From the NCBI GenBank assembly GCA_046330435.1, contig JAXLST010000017.1:66134-130133 (forward strand): a DNA stretch of 64,000 bases, in the 5' to 3' direction. The notes beneath the pieces are model-generated. The model was not told where the DNA came from. It worked only from the letters and a program-made list of their open reading frames with translations, and did no database searches. Both the position numbers and the translations under genes were made by a program. Positions 8,596-17,211 of the stretch are shown here, piece after piece (positions within the stretch are counted from its first letter, which is position 1; every line of letters starts with the position of its first letter). This DNA comes from Ga0077560 sp046330435. GTDB taxonomy: Bacteria; Actinomycetota; Thermoleophilia; Miltoncostaeales; Miltoncostaeaceae.

Positions 8596-9390
8596 TCAGG
8601 CCGCCCCGTCCACACCGGTCACCTCGCCGCCGGTGAGGCGACGTTCCGAGCCGTCGGGAAGCACGACCCGCAGGGCGCCGTCCCCGGCCAGGCCCGCGGC
8701 GGTGCCGGTGACCTCGCCTCCCGGGGCCCCCACGGTCACCGGCCGGCCGGCGAGGGCGTCCATGTCCGCGAAGGCCGCCAGCACGCCGGCCTCGTCGCCC
8801 CCGTACCAGCCGGCGATGCGCGCCGACAGCGCGGTGAGCAGCGAGGCCAGCAGCTCGGTGCGGGACACCGCCACGCCGGGGGCGTCGGCCACCGCCGCGG
8901 GCGTCCACCGCCCGCCGGTGAGCCGGGGCACGCCGGAGACGTTGATGCCGATGCCGACCACCGCCCAGTCGACGCGGTCGCGGTCCGCGGCGATCTCGCA
9001 CAGGATGCCGCCGAGCTTGCGGTCCCCCAGCAGCAGGTCGTTGGGCCAGCAGATCCGCACCGGCACCCCGTGCGCGGCGAGGCCCTCGGCGGCCCCGACG
9101 GCGACGACGATGGGCAGCAGCCCCGCGTCCGCCGGGGCCATCGGGGGGCGCAGGAGCACCGAGAACAGCAGCGCCTCGCCGGCGCCGTCCTCCCACACCC
9201 GGCCGCGCCGGCCGCGCCCCGCGGTCTGGTGGTCGGCGCCCATCACGACGCCCTCGGGGTCGCCGCGGCGGGCGCGCGCGGCCAGCAGGTCGTTGGTCGA
9301 GGTCACCTCGTGCGCCCACAGCACCGGCCCCGACACCGGCGGGCGCAGGCGAGCGGCGACGGCCGCGGCGTCGACGGCGTCACCCGCCAT
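8596..9390 (-). CDS. birA: Biotin--protein ligase (biotin-[acetyl-CoA carboxylase] ligase)
   Basis: The 264-residue BPL catalytic domain shows STNDLL (31-36), the biotinyl-AMP loop GRGRRGRVW (58-66), WPNDLL (115-120) and KLGGIL with the catalytic Lys (125-130), followed by a small C-terminal SH3-like domain. It activates biotin with ATP and transfers it to carboxylase carrier domains in the cytoplasm. There is no N-terminal helix-turn-helix, so unlike E. coli BirA it should not repress. It is the last gene of a bioY-amidohydrolase-birA run; its ATG overlaps the upstream gene's stop by 11 bp. Confidence 0.93.
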   Translation of the reverse strand: MAGDAVDAAAVAARLRPPVSGPVLWAHEVTSTNDLLAARARRGDPEGVVMGADHQTAGRGRRGRVWEDGAGEALLFSVLLRPPMAPADAGLLPIVVAVGAAEGLAAHGVPVRICWPNDLLLGDRKLGGILCEIAADRDRVDWAVVGIGINVSGVPRLTGGRWTPAAVADAPGVAVSRTELLASLLTALSARIAGWYGGDEAGVLAAFADMDALAGRPVTVGAPGGEVTGTAAGLAGDGALRVVLPDGSERRLTGGEVTGVDGAA

Positions 9391-11013
9391 GGGTCACCTC
9401 CCCCGCGCTCACGGTGAGGGTCACCGGCAGCGCCGGCAGCTCGTCGGCGGGCAGTGTCACGGGGTCCGCGGCGAACCCGGTGAGGTCCGCACGCATGCCG
9501 GGGGCCACCCGGCCGCTCACGGCCTCCTCCCCCGCCACCCACGCGGCGGCGGCCGTGTACCCGGCCAGCGCCTCCTCCCCGGTCATCGCCTGGTCGGGAC
9601 GGTACGGCGCGTCCCCGGAGCCGGGACGGCGCCGCAGCCGCGCCCACGCCATGCCCACGCGGGGATCGGCCGGGGTCACCGGCCAGTCGGATCCCAGCGC
9701 GACCACGGCGCCGGCGTCCATGAGGTCGCGCACCGGCCATCCGCGACCGGCCTGCCTGGCCCGAGGCGCCGCGACCAGTCGTCGTCCCCGCCCGGGCGCA
9801 CGCCCTCGCAGTGCAGGGGCTGCATGCTGGCCGCCACGCCGTGCGCGGCGAACCGCGGCAGGTCGGCGGGGTCAAGGGTCTCGACGTGCTCCACGCGGTG
9901 CCGGGCGGTGCGGCCGGGCGTCGCGCGCGGCGGCGCCGCGGCGTACGCCGCAAGGGCGACTTCGATGGCCCGGTCGCCGATGGCGTGCGTGGTGCACCCC
10001 AGGCCGGCTGCCGCGCCCAGGGCCACGGCCCGCCGGTACCGCTCCGGGTCGGGCCAGAAGGGGTGGGTGCCCTCCCCGCGGGTGTCCGGGGCCTTGAGCC
10101 ATGCGGTGCCGCTGCCCACCACGCCGTCCAGGAAGAACTTGAGCGCCCCGGTGCGCCAGCGTCCGCCGCCGGGCGCCGAGCCGCGCCGCACGGCGTCCTC
10201 CAGGGCGTCGTCGTCCATCTCCGGCTTCACCCACACGTGCAGCAGGAGCCGCACGGGCAGCCGCCCGGACGCGTCCATCGCCGCGAGGTCGCCCGCGTCG
10301 TTGGGGTGGTCGTCCATCACGTGGGCGCCCGTGATGCCCATGGCCGCCATGTCCCGCAGGGTGCGCAGGTAGCGCTCGCGCCGCTGCTCCGGGGTCTGCT
10401 GCGGGAAGGCGGTGCGCACCGCCTCCATCGCCGTGGGCTCGCGCAGCTCCCCGGTGGGCGTGCCGTCGGGGTCGCACACCACCTGGGAGGCATCCCCGAA
10501 CGCGACGGCGCCGGTGATGCCGGCGGCCGCCAGCGCGGCGCGCGTGGCGAGGGCGCCGTGGCCGTCGCGGAACGTGAGGAACGCCGGCCGGCCGCCGACG
10601 GCGTCCTCGATGGCCGCCGCCCGGGGCCCGTCGCCGAACCAGCCGCGGCGCAGGCCGTGGCCGATCACCCAGTCCCCTGGCCCCCGGTCCGCGGCGACCC
10701 TCGCGAGCTCGGCGCGGGCGTCCTCGAGGCTCCTGGCCGACGAGAGGTCGGCGTCCCGGGCCGCGCGCGACCCCCACAGGGGATGGCAGTGGGCGTCCAC
10801 CAGGCCGGGCACCAGGTGGGTGCCGCGGGCGTCGACGACGCACGTCGCCGCGTCGCACGCGGCGCGGACCTCGGCGTCGTCACCCACGACGGCGAACACG
10901 CCGTCGCGGACGGCGACCGCGGTGGCCCATGGACGGGCCGGGTCGCCGGTCCGGATCCGCGCGCCCACGACCGCCAGGTCGGCGGCCGTGCGGCGCGCGG
11001 GCACCCCGGTCAC
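9380..11013 (-). CDS. YtcJ-type amidohydrolase (exoenzyme-like), one frameshift
   Basis: Metal-dependent amidohydrolase of the YtcJ/amidohydrolase_3 type, about 540 residues. Metal ligands are seen in VPGLVDAHCHPLWGS, HAIGDRAIE and HRVEHVETL, with the late Asp in VALGSDWPVT. The first part reads in one frame to about 9760, and the C-terminus (RDLMDAGAVVALGSDWP) in another, so one indel lies at about 9735-9770. The GTG start at 11013 overlaps the bioY stop by 4 nt (GTGA), which indicates translational coupling. The family hydrolyses N-acyl or cyclic amide substrates. The position between bioY and birA hints at a biotin-related amide but does not prove it. Confidence 0.82.
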
Positions 11014-11609
11014 CCCTTGAAGCGCTCGACCGCCTTCCACGCCAGGGGCAGCAGCGCCCCGGCGAGGTAGAGCTTGAGGACCTCGCCCGGCACGAACGGG
11101 TAGAGGCCGGCCTCCAGGACGTCGGAGAGGCCGTTGGGCAGGCCGTTGTCACCGAGCCACCAGGCGAGCCAGGACAGGCCGACGGCGAAGATGATGACGT
11201 TGCCCGTGAGCATCGCGGAGACCGAGCTGCTGAAGCTCTGGTCCCACTTCCGCTCCGCGAGGAATCCGATGACCAGGCCGGCGACGATGAAGCCCAGCAG
11301 GTACCCGCCGGTGGCGCCCCTCACGATGTCCCAGCCGCTCGACTGGTCCGCGTAGACGGGCAGGCCGACGAGGCCGAGGAACAGGTAGGTGAGCATGCTC
11401 AGCGACCCGAGGACGGAGCCCAGGGACGCGGCGACCAGCAGCACGCCGAAGGTCTGCCCCGTGAGCGGGACGGGCGTGAACGGCAGGGGGATGGAGATCT
11501 GCGCGGTGAGCGCGACGAAGAGCGCGCCGCCCAGCACGAGGAGCGCGCTGGTGGCGACGTTGACGCGCGGGAAGACCGCGCGCCGCAGGGTGGCGGTGGT
11601 GGCTGACAT
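11010..11609 (-). CDS. bioY: BioY, biotin transporter substrate-binding subunit
   Basis: The 199-residue integral membrane protein has the BioY pattern: TAQISIPLPFTPVPLTGQTFGVLL, GLVGLPVY and a Gly-rich GATGGYLLGFIVAG segment, in six predicted helices. BioY is the S component of an ECF-type importer and can take up biotin alone or with shared EcfAT subunits, which are not in this window. Starting at ATG 11609, it leads a three-gene run with the amidohydrolase and birA. The name rests on family pattern and neighbourhood together. Confidence 0.92.
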   Translation of the reverse strand: MSATTATLRRAVFPRVNVATSALLVLGGALFVALTAQISIPLPFTPVPLTGQTFGVLLVAASLGSVLGSLSMLTYLFLGLVGLPVYADQSSGWDIVRGATGGYLLGFIVAGLVIGFLAERKWDQSFSSSVSAMLTGNVIIFAVGLSWLAWWLGDNGLPNGLSDVLEAGLYPFVPGEVLKLYLAGALLPLAWKAVERFKG

Positions 11610-11659
11610 GGCCGGGGATGCTACAGCCCGGGCATGCCGCCGACCCGGGCCCGGCGCGG

Positions 11660-11758
11660 TCAGGTGAGGGCGGTGAACAGGGCGTCGCCCGCCCAGACGC
11701 CCACGAGCGCGGCCAGCGCGTAGACGCCGCCCAGGATGAGCCGGCCGCGCGCGCTCAT
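11660..11758 (-). CDS. Small single-pass membrane protein (32 aa)
   Basis: MSARGRLILGGVYALAALVG continues with VWAGDALFTALT, giving one hydrophobic helix. The ATG overlaps the TGA of the upstream SHOCT gene by 4 nt (ATGA), so it is probably translated by coupling. Function is unknown; a subunit or regulator of the upstream membrane protein is plausible. Confidence 0.5.
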   Translation of the reverse strand: MSARGRLILGGVYALAALVGVWAGDALFTALT

Positions 11759-12462
11759 GCGCCTCCTCCGCCCAGGATGCGGTCCTTGGCGGCCCGGTAT
11801 TCGGCCGCGTCGAGCGCGCCCGACCGGTGCAGCTCCGCGAGCCGCTCGAGGGCCGCGACCATGTCGTCCGGATCGCCCGCCGCGGCGGCGGGAACCGGCG
11901 TGGCCATGGGCGCCGCATGGGCCGCCCGGTTCGCCACGTCGATCATGCTCTCCACCTGGCGGCGCGTGACGCCGCCGGTGCCGGTGAACATCCGCGGACC
12001 GCGCTGGGCGGCGCCGGTGAGCCCGTCGCGCATCGGCTTCCACCCGAGGACCGCCAGCAGCGGGAGGCCGCCCATGAGCATGAAGATCACGCCCGGCACC
12101 AGCCAGCCCGCCACCATCCCGGACCGGTCCGGCGGATTGAACCCGTAGTCCAGGAAGTTCCACCCCAGGGACAGGAACAGGGCCGGCCAGGCCAGCATCC
12201 ACGGCCGGGGGCCGCCCTTCGGCGCGCAGACGACGTGCAGCCCAAGCCCGATGAGGCCCATGAAGATGCCGAGGGGCATCACCAGCCCCAGGCCGTCCGG
12301 GCACTCCTGCACCAGCGTGAGCGCGGTGTTCCCGCTGCCGCAGACGCCCCCGACGTCCATCACGGCCCGCATCCCGCGCCACACGATGGTGATGCCGGCC
12401 GCGATACCGGCGAACCCGATGACCGAGAGCGCAATACGTACGGATGACGGCGGAGCTGCCAT
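11755..12462 (-). CDS. Membrane protein with C-terminal SHOCT domain
   Basis: The 235-residue protein has about four transmembrane helices in its first 140 residues, a linker, and a short C-terminal SHOCT motif (MVAALERLAELHRSGALDAA and EYRAAKDRILGG). SHOCT is a short helical oligomerisation module often found at the ends of bacterial membrane proteins. The start at ATG 12462 (MAAPPSSVRIALSVIG) is chosen because upstream residues look non-natural. It is divergent from a LuxR-type response regulator. No enzymatic function is evident. Confidence 0.75.
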   Translation of the reverse strand: MAAPPSSVRIALSVIGFAGIAAGITIVWRGMRAVMDVGGVCGSGNTALTLVQECPDGLGLVMPLGIFMGLIGLGLHVVCAPKGGPRPWMLAWPALFLSLGWNFLDYGFNPPDRSGMVAGWLVPGVIFMLMGGLPLLAVLGWKPMRDGLTGAAQRGPRMFTGTGGVTRRQVESMIDVANRAAHAAPMATPVPAAAAGDPDDMVAALERLAELHRSGALDAAEYRAAKDRILGGGGA

Positions 12463-12547
12463 GTGTTCTGATCTCACCACACGGTGCTGGACGGATCCCC
12501 CCGCATTCGTCGAGTTCCCGCCGTGTGCCGAGGTAAGGGGGCGGGCG

Positions 12548-13207
12548 ATGGGCGACGGCACGATCAACGTCATGGTGGTCGACGACCACCGGGTGCTGCG
12601 CACGGGACTCCGGCTCATCCTGGACCGCAGCCCGGGTGTGCACTGCGTGGGCGAGGCCGCGACCGCGGAGGAGGGCCTGCGCGTGGCGGACCGGGAGCAC
12701 CCGGACGTGGTGGTCATGGACATGCGCATGCCGGGCATGGGCGGCCTGGCGGGCGTGCGGGAGCTGGTGCGGCGGCACCCCGGGACGCAGGTGGTGATGC
12801 TGTCGATGCACGGGTCCGGTGAGGACGTCCGGGAGGCGTTCAGCGCCGGCGCGATGGGCTACCTGCTCAAGACCGCCGCCGACGAGGAGCTGGTGGACGC
12901 CATCCGCTCGGTCCACGCCGGTGAGCGGTACCTGCATCCGAGCCTGGGCGCGGCCCTGGCGCAGCCGCCGCCGCCGGACCCGCTGGACGGCCTCACCGAC
13001 CGGGAGCGCGAGGTCCTGCAGCTGCTGGCCCTGGGGTACGGCAACCAGGAGATCGCCGGGCGGCTGCACCTCTCGCCGCGGACGGTCGAGACGCACCGGG
13101 CGAACATGATGAACAAGCTGCGGATCGCCTCGCGGGCCGACATCGTCCGCGTGGCGCTGGAGGCGGGGCTGCTGACCGCCGACGTCGCCGGGGCAGAGCA
13201 CCACTGA
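12548..13207 (+). CDS. NarL/FixJ-type response regulator
   Basis: The 219-residue protein has a receiver domain (VMVVDDHRVLRTGLRLIL; phospho-acceptor Asp in VVVMDMRMPGMGG; Lys in YLLKTA) and a C-terminal LuxR helix-turn-helix (LTDREREVLQLLALGYGNQEIA, LSPRTVETHRANMMNKL). It is a DNA-binding activator controlled by phosphorylation. No partner kinase lies beside it, so it is an orphan here. Its TGA shares one base with the ATG of the lipoprotein gene that follows, so the two form an operon. Confidence 0.92.
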   Translation: MGDGTINVMVVDDHRVLRTGLRLILDRSPGVHCVGEAATAEEGLRVADREHPDVVVMDMRMPGMGGLAGVRELVRRHPGTQVVMLSMHGSGEDVREAFSAGAMGYLLKTAADEELVDAIRSVHAGERYLHPSLGAALAQPPPPDPLDGLTDREREVLQLLALGYGNQEIAGRLHLSPRTVETHRANMMNKLRIASRADIVRVALEAGLLTADVAGAEHH

Positions 13208-13689
13208 TGCGCGTGCGCACCGCCGCGGCGGCCCTCCTGGTGATGGTCGCCGCGGCGGCCGGCGGCTGCGGGAGCGACGGGTCCTCGGGGCCGGTCACGA
13301 CCGCCGGGCCCGCCACCAAGACCGACTGGGTGAACGCGGTGAACGCCGCATGCCGGAAGTTCGGCACGGAGAAGGCCAACCTGCGGGCCCTGGTCCCGAA
13401 GGGCCGCGACGACGTGCTGGACTGGCTGTCCCGGAGCTCGGCGCTGCTGGACCAGGAGGTCGCGGCCGTGCGGGCCATCCCCGCGCCGGACGACGCGCCC
13501 GACGGCGTGGAGCGTGGGCTCGCGGGGCTGGAGCGCGCGTCGAACCTCTTCCGGGAGGCCCACGCGAACATCACCGCGGGGCGCGACTGGAAGGCGGAGG
13601 TCGCGCGGGTGCTGCCCAAGCTGCAGGCGGCCGGCGCCCCCGCCGGCAAGGTCCTGGGGGACGCGGGCCTCATCGAGTGCGCCACCTGA
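13207..13689 (+). CDS. Putative lipoprotein
   Basis: The 160-residue protein has a signal peptide MRVRTAAAALLVMVAAAAGG ending in a lipobox (AAGGC), followed by a Gly/Ser linker and a mainly helical mature part. It contains CRKFG and a C-terminal IECAT that could form a disulfide. It should be membrane-anchored outside the cytoplasm. It is translationally coupled to the upstream response regulator. I do not recognise a family. Confidence 0.75.
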   Translation: MRVRTAAAALLVMVAAAAGGCGSDGSSGPVTTAGPATKTDWVNAVNAACRKFGTEKANLRALVPKGRDDVLDWLSRSSALLDQEVAAVRAIPAPDDAPDGVERGLAGLERASNLFREAHANITAGRDWKAEVARVLPKLQAAGAPAGKVLGDAGLIECAT

Positions 13690-13747
13690 CCGGCGGAGCC
13701 GCGGCGGCCCACCCGGACGGCGGGGGCGCCACGTCCTGAACCTGCCA

Positions 13748-13753
13748 TAGGCT
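13748..13753 (+). promoter_or_regulatory. -10 element TAGGCT for a leaderless transcript
   Basis: TAGGCT ends 6 nt before GTG 13760 and no ribosome binding site is present. This is the spacing expected when transcription starts at the start codon. Confidence 0.5.
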
Positions 13754-13759
13754 GACGCC

Positions 13760-15442
13760 GTGCAGCGGACCCTCCCCGCAGTCCTCGCCGCGCTCCTGTG
13801 CGCCTCCGTGATCGCCGGGTGCGGCGGCCAGACCCCCGCACGCGACCCCGACCCACCGGGCCCCGTGCGCGTCGCGGCCCTCGCGGTGAACCCCGCCCGC
13901 CCGGCGATCGCGCCCGGCGAGTCCCTGCGGCTCATGGCCGTGACCCGCGCCACCGACGGCTCGGTCGCCGACGTCACCGCCGGCGGGCGCTGGCGCGTGA
14001 CCGGGGCCGCGGTCCGCCTCACCGGGCCCGGGCGGCTGCGGGCGGTCGCGCCGGGAACCGCCGTGGTCGAGGTGCGCGCCGCGGGCCGCCGCGCCGCCGC
14101 GCGCGTCACCGTCGACCCGCGCGCGTCCGGGGCGCTGGTGTTCACGCCCAGCCGGCCGTTCCCGCAGGACCCCCTGGGCCGCTCCATCGCGCTCGCAGGG
14201 AGCCACACCTGGACGAACCTGATGGACAGCGGCACGACCGACCCGCCGCCGGCGTTCGACAAGGACCGCTACCTCGACACCCTCCAGGTGCACGGCCAGA
14301 ACCTCACGCGGCTGTGGACCTGGGAGCAGGCGCGGTGGACCGCCGAGACGCGCGAGGACTACCACTTCTCCCCCACCGTGTTCGTGCGCACCGGCCCCGG
14401 CACCGGCGCCGACGGCGGCCTGCGCTTCGACCTGCAGCGCGTCAACCCGGCGTACCTGGCGCGGGTGCGCGAGCGCGTCCGGGCGGCGCGTGAGCGCGGG
14501 ATCTGGACGGTGGTGATGCTCTTCGACGGATGGAGCGTCGCCCCGAAGGTCTCCGACGACATGAACCCCTGGAGGGGCCACCCGCTGAACGCCGCCAACA
14601 ACGTGAACGGCATCGACGGCGACACCGACGGCAACGGTGACGGCACCGACACCCAGACCCTCGTGGACCCCGCCGTGACCGCCGTGCAGGAGCGGTACGT
14701 CCGGGCGGTCGTCGCCGAGCTCGCCGCCGAGCCGAACGTGATGTACGAGATCAGCAACGAGAGCGACGGGTCGTCGGTGGCCTGGCAGGAGCACATGGTC
14801 GGCGTCATCCGGGACGCCGAGCGCGACGGGCCGCTGCGGCACCCGGTGGGGATGACGTTCCCGTACCCGGGCGGGGACGACGACGTGCTGCTCACCGGGC
14901 CGGCCGACTGGGTGTCGCCCGGCGGCGACCCGTCCGACCCGCGGCCGGTCGGCGAGCGCCCGGTGATCATGGACACCGACCACCTGTGCGGGGTGTGCGG
15001 CGACGCGTCGTTCCCGTGGCGCGCGTTCACGCGCGGCAACAACCCGTTGTTCATGGACCTCTACGACGACACGGCCATCGGGCTGGGCGCGCTGGACGGG
15101 GACGGCACCGACCCGGAGTGGGAGCGCCTGCGCCGCGCGCTCGGGATCGTGCGGGAGGTCTCCGAGCAGGTGGACCTGTCCCGGATGCGCCCGGACGGGT
15201 CGTTCGCGTCGTCGGGCTTCGCCCTCACCACCGGCGGGGCGCGGCCCCAGGCCGTGGTGCTCGCCACCGGCGGCGACCGCGTGACCCTGGACCTGCGGGA
15301 GGCGACCGGCCGGTTCGCGGTGCGGTGGGTGCACCCGCGCAGCGGCGTCGTGCTTGCCCGCACCATCGCCAACGGCGGCGGGAAGGTGTCGCTCGACCCG
15401 CCCATCGACGCCGACGCGGTCTTGATTCTGGACCCCGCCTAG
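13760..15442 (+). CDS. Secreted lipoprotein with glycoside-hydrolase-like TIM barrel
   Basis: The 560-residue protein has a signal peptide ending VIAGCGG (lipobox). An N-terminal Ig-like domain (about 35-120, VNPARPAIAPGESLRLMAV, Big-2-like) precedes a barrel region resembling GH5/DUF4038-like hydrolases: WTWEQARW, RERGIWTVVMLFDGWSV, and YEISNESDG, where NE is the usual acid/base position. An Asp/Gly-rich loop DGDTDGNGDGTDTQT looks calcium-binding. A C-terminal beta domain (about 450-560) resembles the putative collagen-binding domain that often follows such barrels. The second catalytic acid was not located with confidence. It probably acts on an extracellular polysaccharide. Confidence 0.72.
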   Translation: MQRTLPAVLAALLCASVIAGCGGQTPARDPDPPGPVRVAALAVNPARPAIAPGESLRLMAVTRATDGSVADVTAGGRWRVTGAAVRLTGPGRLRAVAPGTAVVEVRAAGRRAAARVTVDPRASGALVFTPSRPFPQDPLGRSIALAGSHTWTNLMDSGTTDPPPAFDKDRYLDTLQVHGQNLTRLWTWEQARWTAETREDYHFSPTVFVRTGPGTGADGGLRFDLQRVNPAYLARVRERVRAARERGIWTVVMLFDGWSVAPKVSDDMNPWRGHPLNAANNVNGIDGDTDGNGDGTDTQTLVDPAVTAVQERYVRAVVAELAAEPNVMYEISNESDGSSVAWQEHMVGVIRDAERDGPLRHPVGMTFPYPGGDDDVLLTGPADWVSPGGDPSDPRPVGERPVIMDTDHLCGVCGDASFPWRAFTRGNNPLFMDLYDDTAIGLGALDGDGTDPEWERLRRALGIVREVSEQVDLSRMRPDGSFASSGFALTTGGARPQAVVLATGGDRVTLDLREATGRFAVRWVHPRSGVVLARTIANGGGKVSLDPPIDADAVLILDPA

Positions 15443-15458
15443 ATACCCTCCGGGGTAT
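15443..15458. promoter_or_regulatory. CsoR-like palindrome ATACCCTCCGGGGTAT
   Basis: ATACCC and GGGTAT form a perfect 6-bp inverted repeat with a C/G-rich centre. This matches the pattern of CsoR/RcnR-family operators (TACCCC...GGGGTA). Its last two bases are the first two of the ATG at 15457, so a bound repressor would block the start. Confidence 0.45.
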
Positions 15459-15636
15459 GTGCAGACGAGTGACGTGCAAGCGGTGCGGCCGCCCGGACTG
15501 GCGCGGCTGCGGGGCCCATGTGGAGCAGGTGCTGGGCGACGTCCCCAAGAAGGAGCGGTGCCGGTGCCGCCAGGACGGGCCGCCGCCCGCCCCCGCGGGA
15601 CGCGGCGGGCTGCTGGCACGCCTGCGCGGCCGCTGA
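15457..15636 (+). CDS. Small Cys-rich zinc-ribbon-like protein
   Basis: The 59-residue protein begins MCRRVTCKRCGRPDWRGCGA, continues HVEQVLGDVPKKERCRC and ends in a basic Pro/Arg tail. CxxC and spaced Cys pairs suggest a structural metal site. Similar short proteins are common in actinobacteria with no known function. The start codon overlaps a CsoR-like palindrome, which hints at copper or thiol control. It sits 14 bp after the glycoside-hydrolase-like gene on the same strand. Confidence 0.75.
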   Translation: MCRRVTCKRCGRPDWRGCGAHVEQVLGDVPKKERCRCRQDGPPPAPAGRGGLLARLRGR

Positions 15637-15721
15637 GGGCGGCCGGCCGGCCCCGGCGCCGGCGCGCGGAGGCGATGGCGGCGCGGAACCACCCGTCGCA
15701 TGCCCTTGCGTCAACCGGCGT

Positions 15722-15727
15722 TATCGT
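15722..15727 (+). promoter_or_regulatory. -10 element TATCGT for a leaderless transcript
   Basis: TATCGT ends 6 nt before ATG 15734, with no ribosome binding site in between. Confidence 0.5.
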
Positions 15728-15733
15728 CGGCGA

Positions 15734-17173
15734 ATGACCGACACCTCCGCCTCCATGGACGGGCTGCGGAAGGACCTCGCCAAGCTCGTCCGCCAGCTCC
15801 TCGACGAGCGCCCCGAGCGCCGCCGGGAGCGGCCGGTGAACCCGCTCGTGCGCGCCCACCTGGGCCTGGGCGACGGGGGCCCCACCCTGCCGGTGCTGTC
15901 CGACCGGTTCCCGTACTACGACCTGCCCAACCTGCACCTCGCGCTGGAGCGCCTGCGCACCCGCGAGGGGTGGTCGGCCGACATCCTCGGCGTCGCGCAC
16001 GAGGAGGGGATGTGGCCGCAGCCGACGATGGGCTCGCTGCTCTCCCATGACCGGTGGGAGGCCGGCCCCGAGCAGTTCGCGACGGCGAGCACCGGGCCGA
16101 GCGAGACCATGGCGTGCCGCACCTCGTCCCTGTTCCTCCTGCACTCGCCGGAGGGCCCGCTGGCGCTGCTGCTGATGCTCTCCGACGGGCATGGCGGGCC
16201 GCCGGACCTGATCCTCACCGTCGCCTCGCCCGTGGACGGAGCCTGCGAGCGGCTCCTCGCGTGGATCCGGGAGACCATCGCCGAGGTGGACGTCTTCCGC
16301 GGCAAGGTCATCACCGTCGAGGCGAACCCCATGACGGACTCCAGCAGGGTCGCGTTCGTCGAGCGGCCCCGGATCGCGCCGCAGGAGCTGGTGCTGCCGG
16401 ACGGGGTGCTCGAGCGCATCGAGCGGCACGTCATCGGCGCCAGCCGGCACCGTGAGGCCCTGCTCGCCTCCGGCCGCCATCTGGGCCGCGGGCTGCTGCT
16501 GTGGGGGCCGCCGGGGACCGGGAAGACCCTCACGCTGCGCTATCTCACCGGGCGGCTGGACGGCACGACGGTGATCATCCTGTCCGGCAGCGCGCTGGGG
16601 ATGGCCGCGTCGTTCGGCGCGCTCGCCCGCCGCCTGCAGCCGGCGGTGGTCATCCTGGAGGACGTCGACCTGGTGGCCCAGGAACGGGAGCACTGGGGCT
16701 CGGGCCCCATCCTGTTCGAGCTCATGAACGAGATGAGCGGGCAGGGCGGCGACGCGGACGTGGCGTTCGTGCTCACCACCAACCGGCCCGACGTGCTGGA
16801 GCCGGCCCTCGCCGCCCGCCCGGGGCGCGTGGACCTCGCCGTGGAGATCCCGCTTCCGGACGCCGCGGCCCGCGCGCGCCTCATCGAGCTCTACGGGCGG
16901 GGCATGGACCTGCGGCTCGACGACCCGGGCCGGGTGGTCGAGCGGACGGAGGGCGTGACGGCCTCGTTCATCCAGGAACTGCTGCGCAAGGCCCGCCTGT
17001 GGGCGGCGGAGGACGGCCGGGTGACCGTGACCCAGGCGGACGTGGACGGCGCGCTGGACGAACTGCTGCACGAGACCTCCGCGCTCACGCGCGTGATGCT
17101 GGGCGTGGGGGCGCAGGACGTCATGCGCCGCGCGTCGCGCGCATGGCTCGAGGAGTTCCCGGACGAGGAGTGA
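15734..17173 (+). CDS. AAA-family ATPase
   Basis: In this 479-residue protein, residues 1-230 form an uncharacterised N-terminal domain. An AAA module follows: Walker A GPPGTGKT, Walker B VVILEDVDLV, sensor-1 region FVLTTNRPD, the ARPGRVD box, and a small helical lid with VTASFIQELLRKA. This resembles the FtsH/Cdc48-like AAA core but without a protease or membrane segment, so remodelling of protein complexes is likely. The ATG has no RBS and a TATCGT -10 six bases upstream. Partner and substrate are unknown. Confidence 0.88.
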   Translation: MTDTSASMDGLRKDLAKLVRQLLDERPERRRERPVNPLVRAHLGLGDGGPTLPVLSDRFPYYDLPNLHLALERLRTREGWSADILGVAHEEGMWPQPTMGSLLSHDRWEAGPEQFATASTGPSETMACRTSSLFLLHSPEGPLALLLMLSDGHGGPPDLILTVASPVDGACERLLAWIRETIAEVDVFRGKVITVEANPMTDSSRVAFVERPRIAPQELVLPDGVLERIERHVIGASRHREALLASGRHLGRGLLLWGPPGTGKTLTLRYLTGRLDGTTVIILSGSALGMAASFGALARRLQPAVVILEDVDLVAQEREHWGSGPILFELMNEMSGQGGDADVAFVLTTNRPDVLEPALAARPGRVDLAVEIPLPDAAARARLIELYGRGMDLRLDDPGRVVERTEGVTASFIQELLRKARLWAAEDGRVTVTQADVDGALDELLHETSALTRVMLGVGAQDVMRRASRAWLEEFPDEE

Positions 17174-17211
17174 CCGGGCCCCGTCGTGGGCGGCGGGCGA
17201 TACTGCCGCCC

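Noticed and set aside
13670..17071. Very long minus-strand open frame (1133 codons)
   Set aside because: It is antisense to four well-supported genes, has no domain, and is rich in Arg/Gly/His as expected for a GC-rich shadow frame.
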